Positions 37,482-49,300 of a stretch of 64,000 bases of DNA are shown here, piece by piece (within the stretch, counting starts at the first letter, position 1; each line of letters starts with the position of its first letter). A program made the position numbers and the translations under genes. The notes under the pieces are model-generated. The model was not told where the DNA came from. It did not search any database and saw only the letters and a list, made by a program, of their open reading frames with translations. The stretch comes from Magnolia sinica (Eukaryota; Streptophyta; Magnoliopsida; Magnoliales; Magnoliaceae), in NCBI RefSeq assembly GCF_029962835.1, contig NC_080584.1, positions 83,976,862 to 84,040,861 of the forward strand. The letters run 5' to 3'.

Positions 37482-40400
37482 CTGGTTGTATCACGGATGG
37501 ATAAGATTCTAATTTGGAATGCCTGGAGAATTGGTAACAAGAGAACAATCAGAACCTTGAAGAGAATGATCAGACGTCATAACCTCTAGATTGTGGTGAT
37601 TTTTGAATCGATGATCAGGGACGCATATAGGATTAGAGTTGGCTTAAATCTTGGTTTCCACATCTCTTTCTTTACTGATAATGAGGGTGGGAAAATCTGA
37701 TTTTTTTATAAAGATTTGTTAATCTGCTCAATTTTTAAAGCTTCTAACCAATCCTTAATTGTAAAGATTCAGGTGCAGCACATATAACTGACTGTCTATC
37801 TCACTTCTGTTTATGCCAGCTGTTCTAAAATTCTCGGGAGATTTCTCTCTCTGGGACGAGTTAGCTGATCTGTTGTCGTCTCTCCACAACTCGTGGGGAG
37901 TGGGTGGAGATTTCAATGCGATCATCAATGCTGCAGAAAGACGAAGCTGAGGTGAGTATGACAGGCAAAGCACTAAGGAATTCTTTGAGGCGATCGAGAA
38001 TGCTAGGTTGATAGACGCGGGGTTTGCTAGTCTGCATTTCATGTGGTGCAACAACTAGGCGGGTTGACCAGAATCTAGGCAAGGCTTGATAGAATGCTCA
38101 TCAATGCTCCCTGGGCTTCCTCATTTCCGTGTTTCCATATTGAGCACCTACCATGGGTTAACTCCGACCATAATCCCCTTCTACTAGACTTACCTCCCCA
38201 ACCCACTAGCAGCCCAAGGTCGTTCAGATTTCAGATGATGTGGATGAGGGATGATGCTTTCCTCTAGGTTGTTAAAGCAGCTTAGGATAAAGTTGAATCT
38301 TATCAGCCGATTTTCAACGAGCTTGCTAAGCTTAAGAGTGTCAAGGCTAAGCTAAAAGTTTGGAACAAGGAACAATTTGGCAACATTTTTTATCAGATGA
38401 AAGCAGCAGAAGCAGAGCTTGAAGCGACCGACCTCCAGTTGCAACAGCCCCCGACCAATGTGAGCCTAAGTAACGATATTCAGACTAGATTCCAAGCAGC
38501 CTCGAATCGCCTAGCTCAACTAGAGATCAAGTAAGAGTTGTTTTGGAAACAGAAAGTGAGGAACAACTGGCTAAAGGAGGGAGACCAGAACTCAAAGTTT
38601 TTCCATGCGTCTACTTCAGAGTGACAATGTAGAGCTATAATTAGCAAAATCATGCTAGATTTTGGCGAGGAGTTAACAAACCAGGATGAGATCAAGCGGG
38701 CAGTGCGGCATTTTGAAGAAAGATTTTCAGGGAGCCCCAACAACAAGGAGTCTGCCTTGTTGGACTCAGTCCCCCATTTGCTGACGCAGGAGATGAACGA
38801 CCATCTTACATCGCCCCCTTCCTTACTTAAAGTCAAACAAGTAGCTCAGTCCATCCCAAGAGAGGGAGCCCTGGGCGCTGACGGTTTCTCATGTGCGTTC
38901 TTCTTATTCTGCCGGGACATTATCGGTCAGGATATACACAAGGCGATGATTTATTTCTTCCAGGGAGAAAGTTGCCTAGGACGGTCAACTCTACCCTCAT
39001 TTGCCTCATCTCCAAGGGACCTGCCCCAAGAAGGTGGTCCGACTATAGACCGATCAGTTTATGTAATTACTTATACAAAATTCTATTGAAGATAATTGCG
39101 CTCAGGTTAAACCAGGTGTCGCCTTCCCTGATTTCAGCTGAGCAAGGTGCTTTCATCAAGGGACGTTCGATCTTCGAAAACATTGCTCTCTCTCTCTCAA
39201 GAGTTGTTCAGAGATTTAAATAGAAAGAGTAGAGGGGGTAACATAGTTTTTAAATTAGATATGGAAAAGGCATACAATAGGGTGGATTGGATCTTCCTTA
39301 AACAGGTTATTGGGCGCTTTGGTTTTAGCCAAAAATGGATGAGCTTACTAGAAAACTGTTGGGCTAGAAGTTGGTTCTCGGTGTTGATTAACGGTGAGGC
39401 TGCAGGTTTTTTCAAGTCCTCGCGAGGGCTGTGGTAGGGGGACCCGCTCTCTCCGAGCCTCTTCATTCTCTGCGTAGATGTGCTTAGCCGTGGCCTTAAT
39501 CATCTCATGTCGACAGGTTAATGTTTACCATTCGCTCAAAGGAGGGGCTGCCCAATGATTTCCCACCTCCTCTATGCGGACGATACCCTGCTCTTCCTTA
39601 ATGGTGGTTTGGCTTCCCTGCGCAAGACTAAGGCTCTGTTGTTCGAGTATAAGAGGGCATCTGGCCAAAGCATCAACCGTGGGAAAAGCTCGTTCTATTG
39701 CTCTGATAAGCTCCCGGCGTCCAGAGTTAAAGCCATTTCAAACCTTCTCGCATTGCAAGGTCGATTGGCCCCTTTCTCTACCTAGGGGTTCCCCTGGCAG
39801 TAAATAGGCTGAAAGTAAGTGCCTTCCAATCCTTGGTTGATAAAGTGGAGGGGTGGATCAGAGGTTGGAAAACAAGATTTCTATCGCAAGTTGGGAGAGT
39901 GGTCCTTATTAAACCTGTGCTGGGTAGTATTCCCATTCATTTTATGGTAGCTACTGCCCTCCCAAAAGTGGTCCTGGCTGAGTTGGAAAGAAGGTATGCG
40001 GCCTTTTTCTAGAGATGGGCAGATGGGAAGAGAAAATTGCATTGGAGAAATTGGAAGACCATTGTGTAGCCGATAGATGAAGGTGGGCTTGGAATCCGAA
40101 AACTGTCAGAAACTATGACTGCGTTGCATTTAAAGTTGGCTTGGTCCATCAAATTCCACAACGATTCCAGCCTTTGGGCTTCCTACATGGCAACGAAATA
40201 TGCCCACCTACGGCTCTCTGAAATCCCTGGAGGTTACGCTGGCCTCGGCTCGTCGTTCTGGAAGAGGATTTCCAGGTTACTATTGTTTATTGAAGCTAAG
40301 GTTCAGTGGGAGATTGGTGCAGGGAATAGTAATTTTTGGACGACGAACTGGTCGGGTCTTGGCCCACTCCAGAACCTGGTGACGGGAGACATCTCTGTTG

Positions 40401-41836
40401 ACAATCTTCCTATAAAAGTCAACCAGTTCTTGGGTCCATGCGGTCCTCTCCCTCCCTCTGGAGCTCTCTCCCTGCTTCCTCAAGAAGCTGTTGATCATAT
40501 TTTTCAAGGCGGTTTCTACCTATCTGAAGGTCCTGACACTCCCTTATGGCCGCTCACTCCTTTTGGCATTTTCTCTTTCAAATCGGCTTGGGCTGCAAGC
40601 AGACCGTTGGCTCCCAGAAAGGTCTGGGCAAGGTGGGTTTGGAATGAAAATTTGCCACCGAAGATTTCTCTGTTGTTTTGGAAGCTCCTCCACAAAGCCG
40701 TTCCAGTGGAGACAGCGGTGCAATCTAGGGGAATTTCGCTAGCCTCAAGGTGTATTTGTTGTAGCATTGGCTCGATGCGGGGCCCTTCCGTGGAGTCCCT
40801 TTCTCATCTTTTCTTGAATGGAGACTTGGCCACGACAGTTTGGAGCTTCTTCGGATCGCTGTTTGAGATCTCTGTCCTGCAGGCCCCTTCAGTAGAAGCT
40901 AGAATGGTTCAATGGAGGGGTCCTATTCAGGCCACACCTCGCCTCCGATCTCCCAGCATCTGACACCTGCTTTCATTTGGTGGGAATTGTGGAAAGGCAG
41001 AAATGGAGCTGTCTTCGATAAGAAATCTCCTACGGTTGCTGTTGTGATTACTCAGGTGTCGTGGTGGCTATCCACGAGTCGATCAGTTTTGTTCCCTCCT
41101 TGATCCTTGTCTGGTGGGACTTTTGGCGAGTTGCCAATTAGACACTCAGTAGTGGCTTGGTGGAAACCACCTACAGGTTGGTTTAAAGTCAATGTGGATG
41201 GGTCCTCAAGAGGAAATTTGGGTTTGGCAGGGGGCGGAGGCATATGTAGAAATGAGAAGGGAGACGTCATCTTCGGTTTCTCGATTGGTTATGGGGTGAT
41301 GTCTAACATTGGAGCAGAATTGAGAGCGGCTCACGATGGATTATCTCTTTATATTAACAAAGGTATCTTCAACGTGGTGGTAGAATCAAACTTAGACTTA
41401 GTGGTTCAGGCTTTCAAAGGAAATGCAGGCTTAGGTTGGAAATGGAAAGGCTGGCTCTCTAGAACGGACAGGCTTTGTCGCCTCGGACAGGTGGAGTTCT
41501 CGCATATTTTCAGGGAAGGTAATGCCCCGACAGACACGCTTGCTCACTTGGGGAGCTCATCCCAATCCCTTCTTTGTTGCTTGAGCAAAGATGAGCTACC
41601 CAGACAAGTCAGAGGGCTTGTTTTCTTGGACAAGGTCGGCTTACGTGCTGTAAGGAGTTAGTAACCCCTCCTGGTTTGTGTTAAATTTTTTTGTCAGTTC
41701 TGTTTGGATTGCTCTAGTCCCTGCCTTTTGTTTTGTTATGATAGGTCTTCTGTTGGTCCTTTTTTCCTCGGGAGACCCGATGTAATTTTGTTCCAGATCA
41801 ATATATTTGATTTTCCTTTTTAAAAAAAAATAAAAT
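37482..41836 (+). mobile_element. L1-type LINE inserted in C2, ORF1 missing
   Basis: A 4,355-bp insertion is flanked by a 9-bp target duplication TTGTGAATA (37,473-37,481 and 41,837-41,845) and ends in an A-rich tail (41,821-41,834). It begins at the start of ORF2: an APE endonuclease (ILIWNAWRIGN, then GGDFNAIINAAERR), reverse transcriptase with YADD at 39,573-39,584 (LLYADDTLLFLNGG), a zf-RVT region (40,560-40,760) and RNase H (NVDGSSRGNLGLAGGGG, 41,107-41,661). ORF1 and the 5' UTR are absent, as is usual for 5'-truncated insertion. ORF2 is split by several stops and frame changes, for example around 38,620, 39,090-39,150, 39,437 and 39,785-40,115. The RNase H frame is open for 184 codons. 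Confidence 0.9.
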
Positions 41837-42640
41837 TTGTGAATATAATCCTGTTATTAATGGATTTTCAATTAAATAGTCCGATTTGGCCAACAAAGTG
41901 GTTGGCATTGATCGTTGAAATATATATAGGAGGCCTTAAAAGGAAACAAACCGTTAGGTTTCTCTATCCCATTTTCTTTTAAATTAACGATCCATATCAA
42001 CTTATGGAGTATGGGTAATGGGCCCAATATTGAACCTAATCAAGACTTTATATTATCAAGAAATTAGTAATGAGCAATAGAGGTCTGGCCCTTAACATTC
42101 ATAGGTCAGACAATCCAGATGACACGTTTACCTAAATCAGATGGATAGTTAGGTCCTTCATCAAGATCCATAAAGTGGATCACTCGGATTTAATACATAA
42201 GTGTCCACATGATTGAAGGTCTAAATGTTCAAGTGTTCACCTACTGAATAACAGTATTTAACGCTCATTGTGAGTTGAATAAATGGTCCAGATCCATAAC
42301 ATAAGCCCATAAACATGCTTAAAAGAGAGGACACATAAAAACACTAAATGGCATTCAAGAGGCCTTAAAATGGGCTTAAAAAAATAAAAGGTATGGGCTC
42401 AAAATAGGGGCATTCATGTGGCCATCTACAAGGCTTTAATTGGGCCAAAAAGTTTACTAAAGTGGGCTCACAAGGTGGCCAAAAGAGACAACCCACAAAT
42501 GATCCATTGGACCACTTAGCCCATCGAGAGCCCACCACGAGATCAGGAATAAGCTCGGTCCATTAGACAGAGCCCAATAGGTCCCATAAACAAGGCCCAC
42601 CCAAAAGGATCAACGGACAAGGAGTTGGGCGCTTACCCAA
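41837..42640 (-). mobile_element. Ty1/copia fossil C2, remainder after the LINE
   Basis: This segment continues the match to C1 (29,690-30,535) beyond the LINE insertion, including the GGGCCAAAAAGTTTACTAA phrase shared by both copies. It has no recognisable protein domain and is probably leader or LTR-derived sequence. Confidence 0.7.
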
Positions 42641-42975
42641 CTCGAATATACATAATACCAAAATAGCCCGAAGGTTGGTATTCGACCAGAAAAGGAAAAT
42701 AGTTGAAGCTTTAACCCCAGCTTTGGCCGGCGCCTCTGCCCTCTCACAAAACCAGCTATTGGATGCCAGAATCGATTGAAGGATCGATGACACCCCCTCA
42801 GCCCCATCTCCATTGTTGCAATATGTCTGACATCTCCCCAAAACCCAGAAGTAATCGCCAGAATCGATGGTTGCACAAGGAATTAAACCAGTCCCTGTCG
42901 GATACCAGTTGGCAGCCATATCTTGAGGGCCTAAGAAGAAGACTCTTCACAACAACTGTGATAAAAGCAAGCATC
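42641..42975. other. Unassigned stretch between C2 and R4
   Basis: It replaces the 1 kb found between C1 and R2. A minus-strand open frame (42,563-42,919) covers it, but it has no motif I recognise and its 3' part runs into C2, so I do not call a gene. Confidence 0.4.
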
Positions 42976-43480
42976 ACTGTTGACCTATGTTGGTCATCCT
43001 ATTAGTACAAAAGGTGGGCCACACGATAATAATTATGTAGTATAAATATCTGTCCACGTTCATTAGGTTGGCCACACCAGTACACTACGTCAGACCATGA
43101 GCTGTAGATTACAATTGCGTGATTAGGATGGAAGCGGACTGCCTACCGGTCTGGACCGAATTGGTCCTTGCAGGGGAATTTCGTGGACCACATAAAATCA
43201 TTTTTTTTAAAGATCATTTTAAGTTCCTGGGCAAGAATGCTGGGTGGTGCCCACCACCATAATTTTTGAGAAATCAACTCGTTCGTATATTTTTTAAGGT
43301 CATTTTAGAACATGCGACCAAAAATGATCTAAAACTCAAGTGGGTCACACCAGAGGGATAAGTGGGGAAAATTTTTTCTACCATCGAAACCTTTCTTAGC
43401 TCTACCTGGATGTTTATATGGCATCCAAACTGTTTATAAGGTCAGTGGGGATCAAGGGAAAACACACAAGAAAAAGTTAA
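42976..43480 (+). repeat. Dispersed repeat R, copy 4 (partial)
   Basis: It matches R2 from 31,550 to 32,052, with both starting at CTGTTGACCTATGTTGG. Identity by eye is above 90%. It ends the second R-C unit. Confidence 0.75.
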
Positions 43481-43842
43481 AATTAGAATGATACAAAACT
43501 TTTCTGGCCATGAGAATATTTCAACAGTGCTCACTAAATCTTCACTGTTTCCTCTTGTGTAGCCTAATTTAGTCTTGGATCCACCTCAATTTTATTTTAT
43601 TTTATTTTATTTTTATATATATTTCATGTCCTAAAATAACCTCGCAAAAAGATGAACCGAATTGATTTCTCAAAAACATGGCAGTGCCCATCCCAGAAAT
43701 CCTTGGGCAGGAACTGCATATACGCTTTGCATTTTTGGCCTCATATATGATATAAAATGATCTCTCCAAATGGATGAACGGTATGGATATAATAAATACA
43801 TCATTTCAGGACCCATGGAACTTTGATCTCCTTTGAACCGTT

Positions 43843-43968
43843 CGTACATGCTTGTTCGTTCAGAGCCACTCATCAGCTGATCATCATCGTACATGTTCGT
43901 TCAGAGACACTCATCAGCTGATCATCATCGTACATGTTCGTTCAGAGACACTCATCAGCTGATCATCA
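43843..43968. repeat. 41-bp minisatellite, three copies
   Basis: Three nearly identical units start CGTACATG and end in the palindromic phrase ATCAGCTGATCATCAT. The first unit carries 4 extra bases. The differences between units are only one or two bases, so the array is young. Confidence 0.9.
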
Positions 43969-44904
43969 ATGTGTTGATGCCATACCTAAAATTTCAGGCA
44001 TATGAAGATCATCAAGTTTGCCACGCGTACACAGTACAAGTTAAGGACCACTTGATGAATAGCTCTGATCTTTCACACGTGTGTGGTGATGCCACGAGTG
44101 AGGCAAGTGACACAAAAAATGCACTAGCTCGGGTACACATAACTCCAGTGCGCGTCCTCTGATTTATTTATTTATTATTATTTTTTTTTTCAAAATTTGA
44201 GATATATTCAACGAAAAAGATGCCGCGAGCATGCTTCGGGGTAAGGCCGACAGCAAAAAGAAATGGGCCCCGCTGTAATATGACCATACAGCTCGAAAAC
44301 AAAGTAGCGAAGGCAGTAGCAAAGGCTAAACATCAGTGGGTTTCCTAAGCCCACTCTGTCAAGAAATAGGAGGCCACAGAGAGTGGATGGTAAGGCCTCT
44401 CAAGAAAGAAAGTCACAGTCATGATAGCATTCACTATCTAGCATGGCCAAGCCTTCTGCCACCGAATTAGCATCTCTAGGCGTATGGGCAGTTTGAATCT
44501 CCAAGGTGTGCGAGATGGACCAGCAGGCGCTCTTACTGTTGGACAAGGCCTGTATAACAATGCTGGAATCGCTAGCAACTTGAACTCTGGGGAATCCCAA
44601 GAGAGCACATAAAATGAGGCCGTCCAAGATTGCCTTAATCTCCGCCCCAGTATTAGTGCCGATCTCGTACCTGCAGTAGAAACCGAAAAGGAATTTGCCA
44701 TTGTCGTCTCTACCTACGCCATCCCCACCCGAGCAGCCCAGGTTGCCTCTGTCCGATCCGTCCATGTTGAGTTTTATCCAGCTTGCCGGCAGTCTGGCCC
44801 ACTTTACTACAGTCACCTTCTGGGGATTAGGAGCTGGGATCGGGATGCACAAGGACTTCAACAAAACTATGGTGGACATTTTGAGCTGGTTGGGGATTGG
44901 CAGG

Positions 44905-46384
44905 TGTTCACAACCCCAAGTGTATGGTCGCAATGTAGTAATAATCTCGGTAAGACCGAGGTCGAATCCGCAGGGACTGAACTTGTGTATATTCTGAAAG
45001 TATATAGAATTAGAACTGGAAGAAGATCTAAATCTAAATCTGAAATAATAAGAAGTAATTGTGAATAATTTAATTAAAACTTAAGAATTCAAAGGTGGGA
45101 ACTAAGGTGCCTATGGATCCACTTGCAGCTATTAGGATGTTTCCTTATTTGATTTAAGGAACACAATTGGAATTGGAGTCCTATCCTATCCAATTGGAAG
45201 ATATATCAATAAAATCAATCTGAACTTTCGTTAACCTAATTCTCAACGGATGAGAGTTGTGAGAAATGGAAGTGATTCCATCATTTAAAACCATGCCCAG
45301 GAGACGATGGCAAAAAATAAGATATACCAATCCTACAACCAAATATAGAAGAATTGTAAATGTTAGAAGAGATTCGATCACCCAGCCATGCCCTATGGAT
45401 GATGGTGAACAATAGGATTTACTATCTTCACAATCTCAAATCAGGAAAAGAATATACTCAAAGCTATTGTAGATCTATTATACTTTGACTCACAACAAAC
45501 CATTAAAAATTGAAAGTATTCCTTAAATATCAAATTAGAATCAAAGAAGTTCAACAAGAATAAGAATCAAACAAGAAAAACATCTCAATCACGCTACAAG
45601 CTTCACCCCTTAGCCCCCACCTAAGGGATTTAGCTAACCATAAACATGATTGTATTTAAAATACTCAAAGAAAGCATTAAAAACTAAGAAGAATGGAAGA
45701 AGAGACTCTTAGATGACGGCTCTACCCCTTTGCTCTGCTCCTTCAAACCCTAGATATCTTAAAAAGTCCATATGAAACCTATATTTATAGCTTAGTTCAC
45801 GTAAGATCACAAAACCGCCTCAAATTTATACACTCCGCATAAATTCTGTGTAATTCTTTAATGTCATCGAACTGCTTTCGATGTCATCGAAAAATGCATC
45901 CAATTTGTCCAACAACCAAACTTGATTTTCCAATCATTGTTCGATGTCACCTAACTGTATTCGATGTCATCGAAAACTGCATCCAATTTGTCCAGTAACC
46001 AAACTTGATTTTTCTTTAATTCTTCGATGTCATCTAACAGTGTTCGATGTCATCGAATACTAGCTTCAATGTCATCGAAACTAGTTCGATGTCATTTAAG
46101 CTTAGATCCTACGAATTTCTGTACTAATTTCTTCACTTCCTTCCTTTTCCACTTGGTTTTCTTGACTCTTGGGGTCTTGAAATCTTTAATCTTGATCTCC
46201 AAAGGTCCATTCTTTGCCTTTGTCATTCTTGAGGATCAAATCCATGCTTTTAACATCCTTTTCAATCTAAGCTCTTAAACTCTCCTTTCAAAATAAACAT
46301 GTATAAAATATACCATTAAGTAATATCATGTTCATAAAACTAAGATATAAATGGGGAAAAATATGCAATATTTGAGTCTCGACA
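44905..46384 (-). repeat. Solo LTR of an Athila-related Ty3/gypsy family
   Basis: It begins TGTTCACAACCCCAAG and ends near TCTCGACA, like the Athila LTRs at 1,775 and 11,532. It shares with them the segment GTAGTAATAA-CTCGGTAAGACCGAG-GTCGAATCC, although most of the rest has diverged. There is no internal region, so it is a solo LTR left by LTR-LTR recombination. On the minus strand a TATA box (TATAAATA) lies at 45,782-45,789. The insertion is in a LINE ORF2. A clean 5-bp target duplication is not visible. Confidence 0.8.
45861..46098. repeat. Array of TTCGATGTCATCGAA palindromes in the solo LTR
   Basis: About eight copies or partial copies of the near-palindrome TTCGATG-T-CATCGAA occur, at about 45,861, 45,877, 45,940, 45,960, 46,023, 46,043, 46,065 and 46,085. 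Part of the array is an ~82-bp duplication carrying CATCCAATTTGTCCA twice. The array lies 70-300 bp upstream of the minus-strand TATA box. Confidence 0.8.
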
Positions 46385-49300
46385 ACAAGAACCCGCTGAC
46401 CCAATTAATCCAAAAAAGGATGCCAGTGATGTTATCCTGGGTAGTAGGCACACGATTTTCGAATCGGTTGTTATTCCTACCCTTTCACAGTTCCCAAAAA
46501 TAAAAATGGGAATTAGCCCTTTAAGAGTGGTGGCGTTGCTGGAGCAATGGGACATGCTCACCAATGGATGCCCCTACCTGTCGTTGACTCTATCTGATTT
46601 GTCATGCCACAACAACATGAGAAGAACGCTCAAACATTGTTATCCACACCACCTGAAGTGAATAGATGATCAATGGATTCCACAACAGGCCTGTGGGGCT
46701 AAGGACAATAACTACATCGAGACGCCATGCTAACTCCCTTACTTTAAGACTAACGTCCATCGGGACCGCCTTGTGGAAAATCTCCCAAGTTAAAAGAGAT
46801 AATTTTGGAGGCAGTTTGGGATGCCACACCCATTTCGCCCAACGTTGCTTGCTGGCATTGGATCTGATGCTTTGCCATGCTAAGGCCATGGACAGTTCAC
46901 CATTTGTCGCGTCCATCCAGATGCATTTTTTGTCAGCCTCCGAAGTGCAGATGCCTTTAAGAGTGATGTGGTAAAAGGCTGATTGGGCCAGGAGATGGGA
47001 GGCATTGGCCCTGTCGATCAACCATGAGGGCCAATAAACTCATTAACCATGGAGGGTTGAGGATTAGCAGTAGGAGATAGAAATCTCCACTGATGTAGAG
47101 GCCCTAGGCCCAACCAATCATCCTCCCAGAACTCGATGTCCCCTCTACCCACCAACCAGTGGGACCTGGAATGCACCAAGGGGAATAGGTTTCTGATTCT
47201 CTTCCAGATAGGTGATGCAGCGGCAGTGGCAACGTATCTGTGATGCATGGAGACGAGCGAATGAGGTAGCTGGGGGAAGTCAGACACATATTTAGCCTTA
47301 ATGAATTTTCTCCAGCAACTCGCTTCCCCTTTAAACAGTGTTGTTCAAGCAAGCTTCATCCTGAACGCTTTCATGACAGATTTCAGACCTCTTAGGCCCA
47401 AACCTCCTTCCGATTTGGGGAGGGATAGACTCTCCCATTTCCTCCAATAGCATTTTTTTAGACTGTCCCACCCCCTAGAAGAAATTTGCAAAGGACTTCT
47501 CGAATTCCTCCAGAATGTTGCAAGGGACTTCCATAGCCGCCAGAGTATGGATAAGGATGCTGCCCAGAACATGGTTGACAAGGGTAAGACGCCCCGCCTG
47601 AGAGAGAATTTTGTTCTTCCAATTGAGAATTCTATTCTAGATTTTATCAAACAATGGCTGAAAGTACGCACGTTTAAGCCTTCCGTGGAAGTTGGGAACT
47701 CCCACATACTGGAAAGGAGCTGACACCTTGGAGACGCCAAGGATAAATGAGGTTGCTCTACTCCCAGCCTCGAACATCATGGACGAAGGGATGAAGAAAC
47801 TCTTGTTTGTATTGATTTTTTGACCTGATATGCTCTCATAGTTGTTCAGGAAATTCTTAATCTTTCTCAAGGAAACTCTAGAGCCATTCACAAATAGAAT
47901 CGTGTCGTCAGCAAAGATTAACGTGCAATTAGCGTGCATCTTAAAGGGCTGGCAGGAACCTCCCACCACAAGCTGGTAGAACCCACGATTGAGGACTTCA
48001 ACTGTAAGAACAAATAGCCTTGGGGAGATGGGGTCACCCTGTCTAAGGTCCCTTGAAGACTGAAAGAAGCCAGCTGCTCTAGCAGCCCATCCAATAGTTT
48101 TCCACCATCGAAATCTAACCTTAGTGGAAACCGAACTTAGAGAGAACCTCCTTGAGAAAATTTCAGTTGAGCCGATCATATGATTTCTCCATATCTAACT
48201 TCAGCAGAATGTTACCTCCCCTGACCTTTTTGTTGTTGTCGCGGAAGATTTCCTGCACAAGGGCGCAATTTTCTGCAATGGACCTTCCTTGCACAAAGGC
48301 ATCCTATTCTATGGAGACTATTTTGGGTAGGATTTTTCCTAACCTTGTCGTAATAATCTTCAAAAAAATCTTATACAAGCAATTACATAAACTTATTGGT
48401 CTAAAATCAAAGAAGTTAGAGGGAGCACTTATCTTGGGGATAAGGCAGATTAGCGTGGCTGAGAGAGCTCTGGGGATGTTGCCACCACTAAAGAAGAAGT
48501 AGGCTACTTTGAGAAGATCAAGGTGAATAATGTCCCAACATTCTTGATATAATGCCCCTGAGAACCCATTCGGCCCCGCTGTGCCATCAGATGGGAGGGC
48601 TTTAACTACTTCATGCAATTCTTTTATGGATAGGGCCTGTAGAAGCATCTGATTGTTTTTCCTGGTAACTGACTGCGGGATGCATTCCAATAGTTCGCCC
48701 AAATTTGGCTCTATTTCCGCTTGAAATAGGTTCTGGAAGAACTCCAGGGCAGCCTTCCTTATCTCTGATTGGTTAGAAATTACCACCCCCCTTGCAATTT
48801 AATCTCTTAGATCACTGATCTTCTAGCTTTACCCATAGCTGAATAGTGGAAGAATTTTGTGTTGCGGTCTCCTTCTAACAACCAATGTGCTCTAGCTTTT
48901 TGTTTCCAGAAGATTTCTTCGTAAAGCTCGAGGTGGGACAGATTCTCTCTGGTATGCTAGATCGCATGATGGGTGAGAGGATTTATAGAGACTTAAGTGG
49001 TGTCTTAGGCTTGGCTAAGTTCTGCTGTGGTGGTTTGAATTTTTAGGAAGATGTTGCCAAATATGTCTTTGTTCCAGATTTTCAGGGCCTATTTAACATT
49101 TTTCATTTTGCCTATAAACAGTTGCATAGTGTCTCCTGAGGTTGTAGATGCTCAGGTGCTTCTGATAAGGTTTCGGAATCCCTTGTGGCTACACCACATC
49201 CGTTGGAGTCTGAAGCCTTTGGGGCCCAAAGATTGCAGCGAGGGAAAAGATAATAAAAGTGGGGCGTGGTCAGAATTTTGCCTTGGGAGGTGCTTGACTT

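Noticed and set aside
42563-42919. Minus-strand 118-codon open frame as a small gene
   Set aside because: No recognised domain, it crosses the boundary into the copia fossil, and no supporting splice or promoter signal is visible.
44400-44933. Separate host RNase H gene
   Set aside because: The RNase H segment continues the LINE ORF2 beyond the solo LTR, and its apparent N-terminus is translated LTR sequence.
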